A stretch of DNA of 64,000 nucleotides from Fragum whitleyi (GCA_948146395.1 OX411549.1:22080990-22144989); one strand, 5' to 3'. Positions 10,901 through 26,100 are shown, counted from the first letter of the stretch. A program made the numbers and translations. The notes: generated from the sequence alone by a model not told the origin.

Positions 10901-13900
10901 GCACGCCCGGAGCCAATGCTCTATGCCGCCCAAATTGGCATACCTGGCCAAACGGGTCGACCTTGACCTTGACTGATCGACCCGAAACTCGGAGCGTTGC
11001 AGGTTCAGGTGGTCCCGTGGTCGCATGCGCGAGCCCAGGTCAGACCGCACAGCAGAAGGGTATGCGGTTCGCGCTTGAAAAGACCAAAACAGGCCCAAAG
11101 GCCTTGACTGTTGGCAACTTGGTAGGCAGTTTTCTACCCCTTTGCCTTGACCCATCGACCCGAAACTCGGAGCGTTGCAGGTTCGGGTGGTCCCCTGGTC
11201 ACTCGCGCGAGCCCAGGTCAGATCGCTCAGCCCAAGGGTACGCGGTTCACTGCTGAAAAACCCTAACATACCCAAAGGCCTTGACTGTTGGCAACTTGGT
11301 AGGCAGTTTTCTACCCCTTTGCCTTGACCCATCGACCCGAAACTCGGAGCGTTGCAGGTTCAGATGGTCCCCCGGTCACTCGCGCGAGCCCAGGTCAGGC
11401 AGCACAGCAGAAAGGTATGCGGTTCGCGTTTGAAAAGACCAAAACAAGCCCAATTACTTCACTTTTGGGCCACTTGGTACGCAGTTTTTCTACCCCTTAG
11501 GCTTGACCTATCGACCCGGAACTCTGGGCATTGCAGGTTGGGGTGGTCCCCTGGTCTGTCGCGCGAGCCCAGACCAGACCGCACGCCCGGAGCCAATGCT
11601 CTATGCCGCCCAAATTGGCATACCTGGCCAAACGGGTCGACCTTGACCTTGACTGATCGACCCGAAACTCGGAGCGTTGCAGGTTCAGGTGGTCCCGTGG
11701 TCGCATGCGCGAGCCCAGGTCAGACCGCACAGCAGAAGGGTATGCGGTTCGCGCTTGAAAAGACCAAAACAGGCCCAAAGGCCTTGACTGTTGGCAACTT
11801 GGTAGGCAGTTTTCTACCCCTTTGCCTTGACCCATCGACCCGAAACTCGGAGCGTTGCAGGTTCGGGTGGTCCCCTGGTCACTCGCGCGAGCCCAGGTCA
11901 GATCGCTCAGCCCAAGGGTACGCGGTTCACTGCTGAAAAACCCTAACATACCCAAAGGCCTTGACTGTTGGCAACTTGGTAGGCAGTTTTCTACCCCTTT
12001 GCCTTGACCCATCGACCCGAAACTCGGAGCGTTGCAGGTTCAGATGGTCCCCCGGTCACTCGCGCGAGCCCAGGTCAGGCAGCACAGCAGAAAGGTATGC
12101 GGTTCGCGTTTGAAAAGACCAAAACAAGCCCAATTACTTCACTTTTGGGCCACTTGGTACGCAGTTTTTCTACCCCTTAGGCTTGACCTATCGACCCGGA
12201 ACTCTGGGCATTGCAGGTTGGGGTGGTCCCCTGGTCTGTCGCGCGAGCCCAGACCAGACCGCACGCCCGGAGCCAATGCTCTATGCCGCCCAAATTGGCA
12301 TACCTGGCCAAACGGGTCGACCTTGACCTTGACTGATCGACCCGAAACTCGGAGCGTTGCAGGTTCAGGTGGTCCCGTGGTCGCATGCGCGAGCCCAGGT
12401 CAGACCGCACAGCAGAAGGGTATGCGGTTCGCGCTTGAAAAGACCAAAACAGGCCCAAAGGCCTTGACTGTTGGCAACTTGGTAGGCAGTTTTCTACCCC
12501 TTTGCCTTGACCCATCGACCCGAAACTCGGAGCGTTGCAGGTTCGGGTGGTCCCCTGGTCACTCGCGCGAGCCCAGGTCAGATCGCTCAGCCCAAGGGTA
12601 CGCGGTTCACTGCTGAAAAACCCTAACATACCCAAAGGCCTTGACTGTTGGCAACTTGGTAGGCAGTTTTCTACCCCTTTGCCTTGACCCATCGACCCGA
12701 AACTCGGAGCGTTGCAGGTTCAGATGGTCCCCCGGTCACTCGCGCGAGCCCAGGTCAGGCAGCACAGCAGAAAGGTATGCGGTTCGCGTTTGAAAAGACC
12801 AAAACAAGCCCAATTACTTCACTTTTGGGCCACTTGGTACGCAGTTTTTCTACCCCTTAGGCTTGACCTATCGACCCGGAACTCTGGGCATTGCAGGTTG
12901 GGGTGGTCCCCTGGTCTGTCGCGCGAGCCCAGACCAGACCGCACGCCCGGAGCCAATGCTCTATGCCGCCCAAATTGGCATACCTGGCCAAACGGGTCGA
13001 CCTTGACCTTGACTGATCGACCCGAAACTCGGAGCGTTGCAGGTTCAGGTGGTCCCGTGGTCGCATGCGCGAGCCCAGGTCAGACCGCACAGCAGAAGGG
13101 TATGCGGTTCGCGCTTGAAAAGACCAAAACAGGCCCAAAGGCCTTGACTGTTGGCAACTTGGTAGGCAGTTTTCTACCCCTTTGCCTTGACCCATCGACC
13201 CGAAACTCGGAGCGTTGCAGGTTCGGGTGGTCCCCTGGTCACTCGCGCGAGCCCAGGTCAGATCGCTCAGCCCAAGGGTACGCGGTTCACTGCTGAAAAA
13301 CCCTAACATACCCAAAGGCCTTGACTGTTGGCAACTTGGTAGGCAGTTTTCTACCCCTTTGCCTTGACCCATCGACCCGAAACTCGGAGCGTTGCAGGTT
13401 CAGATGGTCCCCCGGTCACTCGCGCGAGCCCAGGTCAGGCAGCACAGCAGAAAGGTATGCGGTTCGCGTTTGAAAAGACCAAAACAAGCCCAATTACTTC
13501 ACTTTTGGGCCACTTGGTACGCAGTTTTTCTACCCCTTAGGCTTGACCTATCGACCCGGAACTCTGGGCATTGCAGGTTGGGGTGGTCCCCTGGTCTGTC
13601 GCGCGAGCCCAGACCAGACCGCACGCCCGGAGCCAATGCTCTATGCCGCCCAAATTGGCATACCTGGCCAAACGGGTCGACCTTGACCTTGACTGATCGA
13701 CCCGAAACTCGGAGCGTTGCAGGTTCAGGTGGTCCCGTGGTCGCATGCGCGAGCCCAGGTCAGACCGCACAGCAGAAGGGTATGCGGTTCGCGCTTGAAA
13801 AGACCAAAACAGGCCCAAAGGCCTTGACTGTTGGCAACTTGGTAGGCAGTTTTCTACCCCTTTGCCTTGACCCATCGACCCGAAACTCGGAGCGTTGCAG

Positions 13901-14103
13901 GTTCGGGTGGTCCCCTGGTCACTCGCGCGAGCCCAGGTCAGATCGCTCAGCCCAAGGGTACGCGGTTCACTGCTGAAAAACCCTAACATACCCAAAGGCC
14001 TTGACTGTTGGCAACTTGGTAGGCAGTTTTCTACCCCTTTGCCTTGACCCATCGACCCGAAACTCGGAGCGTTGCAGGTTCAGATGGTCCCCCGGTCACT
14101 CGC
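7984..14103 (+). repeat. Units U13-U21, nine almost invariant HORs
   Basis: Unit starts run 7984, 8664, 9344 and so on to 13424. The only substitution I find in these 6120 bases is a G-to-C change at 9311, at the end of U14. U15-U21 appear identical to one another. This is the most homogeneous stretch of the window, and it lies directly downstream of the deleted unit U12. Confidence 0.96.
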
Positions 14104-17100
14104 GCGAGCCCAGGTCAGGCAGCACAGCAGAAAGGTATGCGGTTCGCGTTTGAAAAGACCAAAACAAGCCCAATTACTTCACTTTTGGGCCACTTGGTAC
14201 GCAGTTTTTCTACCCCTTAGGCTTGACCTATCGACCCGGAACTCTGGGCATTGCAGGTTGGGGTGGTCCCCTGGTCTGTCGCGCGAGCCCAGACCAGACC
14301 GCAGGCCCGGAGCCAATGCTCTATGCCGCCCAAATTGGCATACCTGGCCAAACGGGTCGACCTTGACCTTGACTGATCGACCCGAAACTTGGAGCGTTGC
14401 AGGTTCAGGTGGTCCCGTGGTCGCATGCGCGAGCCCAGGTCAGACCGCACAGCAGAAGGGTATGCGGTTCGCGCTTGAAAAGACCAAAACAGGCCCAAAG
14501 GCCTTGACTGTTGGCAACTTGGTAGGCAGTTTTCTACCCCTTTGCCTTGACCCATCGACCCGAAACTCGGAGCGTTGCAGGTTCGGGTGGTCCCCTGGTC
14601 ACTCGCGCGAGCCCAGGTCAGATCGCTCAGCCCAAGGGTACGCGGTTCACTGCTGAAAAACCCTAACATACCCAAAGGCCTTGACTGTTGGCAACTTGGT
14701 AGGCAGTTTTCTACCCCTTTGCCTTGACCCATCGACCCGAAACTCGGAGCGTTGCAGGTTCAGATGGTCCCCCGGTCACTCGCGCGAGCCCAGGTCAGGC
14801 AGCACAGCAGAAAGGTATGCGGTTCGCGTTTGAAAAGACCAAAACAAGCCCAATTACTTCACTTTTGGGCCACTTGGTACGCAGTTTTTCTACCCCTTAG
14901 GCTTGACCTATCGACCCGGAACTCTGGGCATTGCAGGTTGGGGTGGTCCCCTGGTCTGTCGCGCGAGCCCAGACCAGACCGCACGCCCGGAGCCAATGCT
15001 CTATGCCGCCCAAATTGGCATACCTGGCCAAACGGGTCGACCTTGACCTTGACTGATCGACCCGAAACTCGGAGCGTTGCAGGTTCAGGTGGTCCCGTGG
15101 TCGCATGCGCGAGCCCAGGTCAGACCGCACAGCAGAAGGGTATGCGGTTCGCGCTTGAAAAGACCAAAACAGGCCCAAAGGCCTTGACTGTTGGCAACTT
15201 GGTAGGCAGTTTTCTACCCCTTTGCCTTGACCCATCGACCCGAAACTCGGAGCGTTGCAGGTTCGGGTGGTCCCCTGGTCACTCGCGCGAGCCCAGGTCA
15301 GATCGCTCAGCCCAAGGGTACGCGGTTCACTGCTGAAAAACCCTAACATACCCAAAGGCCTTGACTGTTGGCAACTTGGTAGGCAGTTTTCTACCCCTTT
15401 GCCTTGACCCATCGACCCGAAACTCGGAGCGTTGCAGGTTCAGATGGTCCCCCGGTCACTCGCGCGAGCCCAGGTCAGGCAGCACAGCAGAAAGGTATGC
15501 GGTTCGCGTTTGAAAAGACCAAAACAAGCCCAATTACTTCACTTTTGGGCCACTTGGTACGCAGTTTTTCTACCCCTTAGGCTTGACCTATCGACCCGGA
15601 ACTCTGGGCATTGCAGGTTGGGGTGGTCCCCTGGTCTGTCGCGCGAGCCCAGACCAGACCGCACGCCCGGAGCCAATGCTCTATGCCGCCCAAATTGGCA
15701 TACCTGGCCAAACGGGTCGACCTTGACCTTGACTGATCGACCCGAAACTCGGAGCGTTGCAGGTTCAGGTGGTCCCGTGGTCGCATGCGCGAGCCCAGGT
15801 CAGACCGCACAGCAGAAGGGTATGCGGTTCGCGCTTGAAAAGACCAAAACAGGCCCAAAGGCCTTGACTGTTGGCAACTTGGTAGGCAGTTTTCTACCCC
15901 TTTGCCTTGACCCATCGACCCGAAACTCGGAGCGTTGCAGGTTCGGGTGGTCCCCTGGTCACTCGCGCGAGCCCAGGTCAGATCGCTCAGCCCAAGGGTA
16001 CGCGGTTCACTGCTGAAAAACCCTAACATACCCAAAGGCCTTGACTGTTGGCAACTTGGTAGGCAGTTTTCTACCCCTTTGCCTTGACCCATCGACCCGA
16101 AACTCGGAGCGTTGCAGGTTCAGATGGTCCCCCGGTCACTCGCGCGAGCCCAGGTCAGGCAGCACAGCAGAAAGGTATGCGGTTCGCGTTTGAAAAGACC
16201 AAAACAAGCCCAATAACTTCACTTTTGGGCCACTTGGTACGCAGTTTTTCTACCCCTTAGGCTTGACCTATCGACCCGGAACTCTGGGCATTGCAGGTTG
16301 GGGTGGTCCCCTGGTCTGTCGCGCGAGCCCAGACCAGACCGCACGCCCGGAGCCAATGCTCTATGCCGCCCAAATTGGCATACCTGGCCAAACGGGTCGA
16401 CCTTGACCTTGACTGATCGACCCGAAACTCGGAGCGTTGCAGGTTCAGGTGGTCCCGTGGTCGCATGCGCGAGCCCAGGTCAGACCGCACAGCAGAAGGG
16501 TATGCGGTTCGCGCTTGAAAAGACCAAAACAGGCCCAAAGGCCTTGACTGTTGGCAACTTGGTAGGCAGTTTTCTACCCCTTTGCCTTGACCCATCGACC
16601 CGAAACTCGGAGCGTTGCAGGTTCGGGTGGTCCCCTGGTCACTCGCGCGAGCCCAGGTCAGATCGCTCAGCCCAAGGGTACGCGGTTCACTGCTGAAAAA
16701 CCCTAACATACCCAAAGGCCTTGACTGTTGGCAACTTGGTAGGCAGTTTTCTACCCCTTTGCCTTGACCCATCGACCCGAAACTCGGAGCGTTGCAGGTT
16801 CAGATGGTCCCCCGGTCACTCGCGCGAGCCCAGGTCAGGCAGCACAGCAGAAAGGTATGCGGTTCGCGTTTGAAAAGACCAAAACAAGCCCAATTACTTC
16901 ACTTTTGGGCCACTTGGTACGCAGTTTTTCTACCCCTTAGGCTTGACCTATCGACCCGGAACTCTGGGCATTGCAGGTTGGGGTGGTCCCCTGGTCTGTC
17001 GCGCGAGCCCAGACCAGACCGCACGCCCGGAGCCAATGCTCTATGCCGCCCAAATTGGCATACCTGGCCAAACGGGTCGACCTTGACCTTGACTGATCGA

Positions 17101-20100
17101 CCCGAAACTCGGAGCGTTGCAGGTTCAGGTGGTCCCGTGGTCGCATGCGCGAGCCCAGGTCAGACCGCACAGCAGAAGGGTATGCGGTTCGCGCTTGAAA
17201 AGACCAAAACAGGCCCAAAGGCCTTGACTGTTGGCAACTTGGTAGGCAGTTTTCTACCCCTTTGCCTTGACCCATCGACCCGAAACTCGGAGCGTTGCAG
17301 GTTCGGGTGGTCCCCTGGTCACTCGCGCGAGCCCAGGTCAGATCGCTCAGCCCAAGGGTACGCGGTTCACTGCTGAAAAACCCTAACATACCCAAAGGCC
17401 TTGACTGTTGGCAACTTGGTAGGCAGTTTTCTACCCCTTTGCCTTGACCCATCGACCCGAAACTCGGAGCGTTGCAGGTTCAGATGGTCCCCCGGTCACT
17501 CGCGCGAGCCCAGGTCAGGCAGCACAGCAGAAAGGTATGCGGTTCGCGTTTGAAAAGACCAAAACAAGCCCAATTACTTCACTTTTGGGCCACTTGGTAC
17601 GCAGTTTTTCTACCCCTTAGGCTTGACCTATCGACCCGGAACTCTGGGCATTGCAGGTTGGGGTGGTCCCCTGGTCTGTCGCGCGAGCCCAGACCAGACC
17701 GCACGCCCGGAGCCAATGCTCTATGCCGCCCAAATTGGCATACCTGGCCAAACGGGTCGACCTTGACCTTGACTGATCGACCCGAAACTCGGAGCGTTGC
17801 AGGTTCAGGTGGTCCCGTGGTCGCATGCGCGAGCCCAGGTCAGACCGCACAGCAGAAGGGTATGCGGTTCGCGCTTGAAAAGACCAAAACAGGCCCAAAG
17901 GCCTTGACTGTTGGCAACTTGGTAGGCAGTTTTCTACCCCTTTGCCTTGACCCATCGACCCGAAACTCGGAGCGTTGCAGGTTCGGGTGGTCCCCTGGTC
18001 ACTCGCGCGAGCCCAGGTCAGATCGCTCAGCCCAAGGGTACGCGGTTCACTGCTGAAAAACCCTAACATACCCAAAGGCCTTGACTGTTGGCAACTTGGT
18101 AGGCAGTTTTCTACCCCTTTGCCTTGACCCATCGACCCGAAACTCGGAGCGTTGCAGGTTCAGATGGTCCCCCGGTCACTCGCGCGAGCCCAGGTCAGGC
18201 AGCACAGCAGAAAGGTATGCGGTTCGCGTTTGAAAAGACCAAAACAAGCCCAATTACTTCACTTTTGGGCCACTTGGTACGCAGTTTTTCTACCCCTTAG
18301 GCTTGACCTATCGACCCGGAACTCTGGGCATTGCAGGTTGGGGTGGTCCCCTGGTCTGTCGCGCGAGCCCAGACCAGACCGCACGCCCGGAGCCAATGCT
18401 CTATGCCGCCCAAATTGGCATACCTGGCCAAACGGGTCGACCTTGACCTTGACTGATCGACCCGAAACTCGGAGCGTTGCAGGTTCAGGTGGTCCCGTGG
18501 TCGCATGCGCGAGCCCAGGTCAGACCGCACAGCAGAAGGGTATGCGGTTCGCGCTTGAAAAGACCAAAACAGGCCCAAAGGCCTTGACTGTTGGCAACTT
18601 GGTAGGCAGTTTTCTACCCCTTTGCCTTGACCCATCGACCCGAAACTCGGAGCGTTGCAGGTTCGGGTGGTCCCCTGGTCACTTGCGCGAGCCCAGGTCA
18701 GATCGCTCAGCCCAAGGGTACGCGGTTCACTGCTGAAAAACCCTAACATACCCAAAGGCCTTGACTGTTGGCAACTTGGTAGGCAGTTTTCTACCCCTTT
18801 GCCTTGACCCATCGACCCGAAACTCGGAGCGTTGCAGGTTCAGATGGTCCCCCGGTCACTCGCGCGAGCCCAGGTCAGGCAGCACAGCAGAAAGGTATGC
18901 GGTTCGCGTTTGAAAAGACCAAAACAAGCCCAATTACTTCACTTTTGGGCCACTTGGTACGCAGTTTTTCTACCCCTTAGGCTTGACCTATCGACCCGGA
19001 ACTCTGGGCATTGCAGGTTGGGGTGGTCCCCTGGTCTGTCGCGCGAGCCCAGACCAGACCGCACGCCCGGAGCCAATGCTCTATGCCGCCCAAATTGGCA
19101 TACCTGGCCAAACGGGTCGACCTTGACCTTGACTGATCGACCCGAAACTCGGAGCGTTGCAGGTTCAGGTGGTCCCGTGGTCGCATGCGCGAGCCCAGGT
19201 CAGACCGCACAGCAGAAGGGTATGCGGTTCGCGCTTGAAAAGACCAAAACAGGCCCAAAGGCCTTGACTGTTGGCAACTTGGTAGGCAGTTTTCTACCCC
19301 TTTGCCTTGACCCATCGACCCGAAACTCGGAGCGTTGCAGGTTCGGGTGGTCCCCTGGTCACTCGCGCGAGCCCAGGTCAGATCGCTCAGCCCAAGGGTA
19401 CGCGGTTCACTGCTGAAAAACCCTAACATACCCAAAGGCCTTGACTGTTGGCAACTTGGTAGGCAGTTTTCTACCCCTTTGCCTTGACCCATCGACCCGA
19501 AACTCGGAGCGTTGCAGGTTCAGATGGTCCCCCGGTCACTCGCGCGAGCCCAGGTCAGGCAGCACAGCAGAAAGGTATGCGGTTCGCGTTTGAAAAGACC
19601 AAAACAAGCCCAATTACTTCACTTTTGGGCCACTTGGTACGCAGTTTTTCTACCCCTTAGGCTTGACCTATCGACCCGGAACTCTGGGCATTGCAGGTTG
19701 GGGTGGTCCCCTGGTCTGTCGCGCGAGCCCAGACCAGACCGCACGCCCGGAGCCAATGCTCTATGCCGCCCAAATTGGCAAACCTGGCCAAACGGGTCGA
19801 CCTTGACCTTGACTGATCGACCCGAAACTCGGAGCGTTGCAGGTTCAGGTGGTCCCGTGGTCGCATGCGCGAGCCCAGGTCAGACCGCACAGCAGAAGGG
19901 TATGCGGTTCGCGCTTGAAAAGACCAAAACAGGCCCAAAGGCCTTGACTGTTGGCAACTTGGTAGGCAGTTTTCTACCCCTTTGCCTTGACCCATCGACC
20001 CGAAACTCGGAGCGTTGCAGGTTTGGGTGGTCCCCTGGTCACTCGCGCGAGCCCAGGTCAGATCGCTCAGCCCAAGGGTACGCGGTTCACTGCTGAAAAA

Positions 20101-23100
20101 CCCTAACATACCCAAAGGCCTTGACTGTTGGCAACTTGGTAGGCAGTTTTCTACCCCTTTGCCTTGACCCATCGACCCGAAACTCGGAGCGTTGCAGGTT
20201 CAGATGGTCCCCCGGTCACTCGCGCGAGCCCAGGTCAGGCAGCACAGCAGAAAGGTATGCGGTTCGCGTTTGAAAAGACCAAAACAAGCCCAATTACTTC
20301 ACTTTTGGGCCACTTGGTACGCAGTTTTTCTACCCCTTAGGCTTGACCTATCGACCCGGAACTCTGGGCATTGCAGGTTGGGGTGGTCCCCTGGTCTGTC
20401 GCGCGAGCCCAGACCAGACCGCACGCCCGGAGCCAATGCTCTATGCCGCCCAAATTGGCATACCTGGCCAAACGGGTCGACCTTGACCTTGACTGATCGA
20501 CCCGAAACTCGGAGCGTTGCAGGTTCAGGTGGTCCCGTGGTCGCATGCGCGAGCCCAGGTCAGACCGCACAGCAGAAGGGTATGCGGTTCGCGCTTGAAA
20601 AGACCAAAACAGGCCCAAAGGCCTTGACTGTTGGCAACTTGGTAGGCAGTTTTCTACCCCTTTGCCTTGACCCATCGACCCGAAACTCGGAGCGTTGCAG
20701 GTTCGGGTGGTCCCCTGGTCACTCGCGCGAGCCCAGGTCAGATCGCTCAGCCCAAGGGTACGCGGTTCACTGCTGAAAAACCCTAACATACCCAAAGGCC
20801 TTGACTGTTGGCAACTTGGTAGGCAGTTTTCTACCCCTTTGCCTTGACCCATCGACCCGAAACTCGGAGCGTTGCAGGTTCAGATGGTCCCCCGGTCACT
20901 CGCGCGAGCCCAGGTCAGGCAGCACAGCAGAAAGGTATGCGGTTCGCGTTTGAAAAGACCAAAACAAGCCCAATTACTTCACTTTTGGGCCACTTGGTAC
21001 GCAGTTTTTCTACCCCTTAGGCTTGACCTATCGACCCGGAACTCTGGGCATTGCAGGTTGGGGTGGTCCCCTGGTCTGTCGCGCGAGCCCAGACCAGACC
21101 GCACGCCCGGAGCCAATGCTCTATGCCGCCCAAATTGGCATACCTGGCCAAACGGGTCGACCTTGACCTTGACTGATCGACCCGAAACTCGGAGCGTTGC
21201 AGGTTCAGGTGGTCCCGTGGTCGCATGCGCGAGCCCAGGTCAGACCGCACAGCAGAAGGGTATGCGGTTCGCGCTTGAAAAGACCAAAACAGGCCCAAAG
21301 GCCTTGACTGTTGGCAACTTGGTAGGCAGTTTTCTACCCCTTTGCCTTGACCCATCGACCCGAAACTCAGAGCGTTGCAGGTTCGGGTGGTCCCCTGGTC
21401 ACTCGCGCGAGCCCAGGTCAGATCGCTCAGCCCAAGGGTACGCGGTTCACTGCTGAAAAACCCTAACATACCCAAAGGCCTTGACTGTTGGCAACTTGGT
21501 AGGCAGTTTTCTACCCCTTTGCCTTGACCCATCGACCCGAAACTCGGAGCGTTGCAGGTTCAGATGGTCCCCCGGTCACTCGCGCGAGCCCAGGTCAGGC
21601 AGCACAGCAGAAAGGTATGCGGTTCGCGTTTGAAAAGACCAAAACAAGCCCAATTACTTCACTTTTGGGCCACTTGGTACGCAGTTTTTCTACCCCTTAG
21701 GCTTGACCTATCGACCCGGAACTCTGGGCATTGCAGGTTGGGGTGGTCCCCTGGTCTGTCGCGTGAGCCCAGACCAGACCGCACGCCCGGAGCCAATGCT
21801 CTATGCCGCCCAAATTGGCATACCTGGCCAAACGGGTCGACCTTGACCTTGACTGATCGACCCGAAACTCGGAGCGTTGCAGGTTCAGGTGGTCCCGTGG
21901 TCGCATGCGCGAGCCCAGGTCAGACCGCACAGCAGAAGGGTATGCGGTTCGCGCTTGAAAAGACCAAAACAGGCCCAAAGGCCTTGACTGTTGGCAACTT
22001 GGTAGGCAGTTTTCTACCCCTTTGCCTTGACCCATCGACCCGAAACTCGGAGCGTTGCAGGTTCGGGTGGTCCCCTGGTCACTCGCGCGAGCCCAGGTCA
22101 GATCGCTCAGCCCAAGGGTACGCGGTTCACTGCTGAAAAACCCTAACATACCCAAAGGCCTTGACTGTTGGCAACTTGGTAGGCAGTTTTCTACCCCTTT
22201 GCCTTGACCCATCGACCCGAAACTCGGAGCGTTGCAGGTTCAGATGGTCCCCCGGTCACTCGCGCGAGCCCAGGTCAGGCAGCACAGCAGAAAGGTATGC
22301 GGTTCGCGTTTGAAAAGACCAAAACAAGCCCAATTACTTCACTTTTGGGCCACTTGGTACGCAGTTTTTCTACCCCTTAGGCTTGACCTATCGACCCGGA
22401 ACTCTGGGCATTGCAGGTTGGGGTGGTCCCCTGGTCTGTCGCGCGAGCCCAGACCAGACCGCACGCCCGGAGCCAATGCTCTATGCCGCCCAAATTGGCA
22501 TACCTGGCCAAACGGGTCGACCTTGACCTTGACTGATCGACCCGAAACTCGGAGCGTTGCAGGTTCAGGTGGTCCCGTGGTCGCATGGGCGAGCCCAGGT
22601 CAGACCGCACAGCAGAAGGGTATGCTGTTCGCGCTTGAAAAGACCAAAACAGGCCCAAAGGCCTTGACTGTTGGCAACTTGGTAGGCAGTTTTCTACCCC
22701 TTTGCCTTGACCCATCGACCCGAAACTCGGAGCGTTGCAGGTTCGGGTGGTCCCCTGGTCACTCGCGCGAGCCCAGGTCAGATCGCTCAGCCCAAGGGTA
22801 CGCGGTTCACTGCTGAAAAACCCTAACATACCCAAAGGCCTTGACTGTTGGCAACTTGGTAGGCAGTTTTCTACCCCTTTGCCTTGACCCATCGACCCGA
22901 AACTCGGAGCGTTGCAGGTTCAGATGGTCCCCCGGTCACTCGCGCGAGCCCAGGTCAGGCAGCACAGCAGAAAGGTATGCGGTTCGCGTTTGAAAAGACC
23001 AAAACAAGCCCAATTACTTCACTTTTGGGCCACTTGGTACGCAGTTTTTCTACCCCTTAGGCTTGACCTATCGACCCGGAACTCTGGGCATTGCAGGTTG

Positions 23101-26100
23101 GGGTGGTCCCCTGGTCTGTCGCGCGAGCCCAGACCAGACCGCACGCCCGGAGCCAATGCTCTATGCCGCCCAAATTGGCATACCTGGCCAAACGGGTCGA
23201 CCTTGACCTTGACTGATCGACCCGAAACTCGGAGCGTTGCAGGTTCAGGTGGTCCCGTGGTCGCATGCGCGAGCCCAGGTCAGACCGCACAGCAGAAGGG
23301 TATGCGGTTCGCGCTTGAAAAGACCAAAACAGGCCCAAAGGCCTTGACTGTTGGCAACTTGGTAGGCAGTTTTCTACCCCTTTGCCTTGACCCATCGACC
23401 CGAAACTCGGAGCGTTGCAGGTTCGGGTGGTCCCCTGGTCACTCGCGCGAGCCCAGGTCAGATCGCTCAGCCCAAGGGTACGCGGTTCACTGCTGAAAAA
23501 CCCTAACATACCCAAAGGCCTTGACTGTTGGCAACTTGGTAGGCAGTTTTCTACCCCTTTGCCTTGACCCATCGACCCGAAACTCGGAGCGTTGCAGGTT
23601 CAGATGGTCCCCCGGTCACTCGCGCGAGCCCAGGTCAGGCAGCACAGCAGAAAGGTATGCGGTTCGCGTTTGAAAAGACCAAAACAAGCCCAATTACTTC
23701 ACTTTTGGGCCACTTGGTACGCAGTTTTTCTACCCCTTAGGCTTGACCTATCGACCCGGAACTCTGGGCATTGCAGGTTGGGGTGGTCCCCTGGTCTGTC
23801 GCGCGAGCCCAGACCAGACCGCACGCCCGGAGCCAATGCTCTATGCCGCCCAAATTGGCATACCTGGCCAAACGGGTCGACCTTGACCTTGACTGATCGA
23901 CCCGAAACTCGGAGCGTTGCAGGTTCAGGTGGTCCCGTGGTCGCATGCGCGAGCCCAGGTCAGACCGCACAGCAGAAGGGTATGCGGTTCGCGCTTGAAA
24001 AGACCAAAACAGGCCCAAAGGCCTTGACTGTTGGCAACTTGGTAGGCAGTTTTCTACCCCTTTGCCTTGACCCATCGACCCGAAACTCGGAGCGTTGCAG
24101 GTTCGGGTGGTCCCCTGGTCACTCGCGCGAGCCCAGGTCAGATCGCTCAGCCCAAGGGTACGCGGTTCACTGCTGAAAAACCCTAACATACCCAAAGGCC
24201 TTGACTGTTGGCAACTTGGTAGGCAGTTTTCTACCCCTTTGCCTTGACCCATCGACCCGAAACTCGGAGCGTTGCAGGTTCAGATGGTCCCCCGGTCACT
24301 CGCGCGAGCCCAGGTCAGGCAGCACAGCAGAAAGGTATGCGGTTCGCGTTTGAAAAGACCAAAACAAGCCCAATTACTTTACTTTTGGGCCACTTGGTAC
24401 GCAGTTTTTCTACCCCTTAGGCTTGACCTATCGACCCGGAACTCTGGGCATTGCAGGTTGGGGTGGTCCCCTGGTCTGTCGCGCGAGCCCAGACCAGACC
24501 GCACGCCCGGAGCCAATGCTCTATGCCGCCCAAATTGGCATACCTGGCCAAACGGGTCGACCTTGACCTTGACTGATCGACCCGAAACTCGGAGCGTTGC
24601 AGGTTCAGGTGGTCCCGTGGTCGCATGCGCGAGCCCAGGTCAGACCGCACAGCAGAAGGGTATGCGGTTCGCGCTTGAAAAGACCAAAACAGGCCCAAAG
24701 GCCTTGACTGTTGGCAACTTGGTAGGCAGTTTTCTACCCCTTTGCCTTGACCCATCGACCCGAAACTCGGAGCGTTGCAGGTTCGGGTGGTCCCCTGGTC
24801 ACTCGCGCGAGCCCAGGTCAGATCGCTCAGCCCAAGGGTACGCGGTTCACTGCTGAAAAACCCTAACATACCCAAAGGCCTTGACTGTTGGCAACTTGGT
24901 AGGCAGTTTTCTACCCCTTTGCCTTGACCCATCGACCCGAAACTCGGAGCGTTGCAGGTTCAGATGGTCCCCCGGTCACTCGCGCGAGCCCAGGTCAGGC
25001 AGCACAGCAGAAAGGTATGCGGTTCGCGTTTGAAAAGACCAAAACAAGCCCAATTACTTCACTTTTGGGCCACTTGGTACGCAGTTTTTCTACCCCTTAG
25101 GCTTGACCTATCGACCCGGAACTCTGGGCATTGCAGGTTGGGGTGGTCCCCTGGTCTGTCGCGCGAGCCCAGACCAGACCGCACGCCCGGAGCCAATGCT
25201 CTATGCCGCCCAAATTGGCATACCTGGCCAAACGGGTCGACCTTGACCTTGACTGATCGACCCGAAACTCGGAGCGTTGCAGGTTCAGGTGGTCCCGTGG
25301 TCGCATGCGCGAGCCCAGGTCAGACCGCACAGCAGAAGGGTATGCGGTTCGCGCTTGAAAAGACCAAAACAGGCCCAAAGGCCTTGACTGTTGGCAACTT
25401 GGTAGGCAGTTTTCTACCCCTTTGCCTTGACCCATCGACCCGAAACTCGGAGCGTTGCAGGTTCGGGTGGTCCCCTGGTCACTCGCGCGAGCCCAGGTCA
25501 GATCGCTCAGCCCAAGGGTACGCGGTTCACTGCTGAAAAACCCTAACATACCCAAAGGCCTTGACTGTTGGCAACTTGGTAGGCAGTTTTCTACCCCTTT
25601 GCCTTGACCCATCGACCCGAAACTCGGAGCGTTGCAGGTTCAGATGGTCCCCCGGTCACTCGCGCGAGCCCAGGTCAGGCAGCACAGCAGAAAGGTATGC
25701 GGTTCGCGTTTGAAAAGACCAAAACAAGCCCAATTACTTCACTTTTGGGCCACTTGGTACGCAGTTTTTCTACCCCTTAGGCTTGACCTATCGACCCGGA
25801 ACTCTGGGCATTGCAGGTTGGGGTGGTCCCCTGGTCTGTCGCGCGAGCCCAGACCAGACCGCACGCCCGGAGCCAATGCTCTATGCCGCCCAAATTGGCA
25901 TACCTGGCCAAACGGGTCGACCTTGACCTTGACTGATCGACCCGAAACTCGGAGCGTTGCAGGTTCAGGTGGTCCCGTGGTCGCATGCGCGAGCCCAGGT
26001 CAGACCGCACAGCAGAAGGGTATGCGGTTCGCGCTTGAAAAGACCAAAACAGGCCCAAAGGCCTTGACTGTTGGCAACTTGGTAGGCAGTTTTCTACCCC

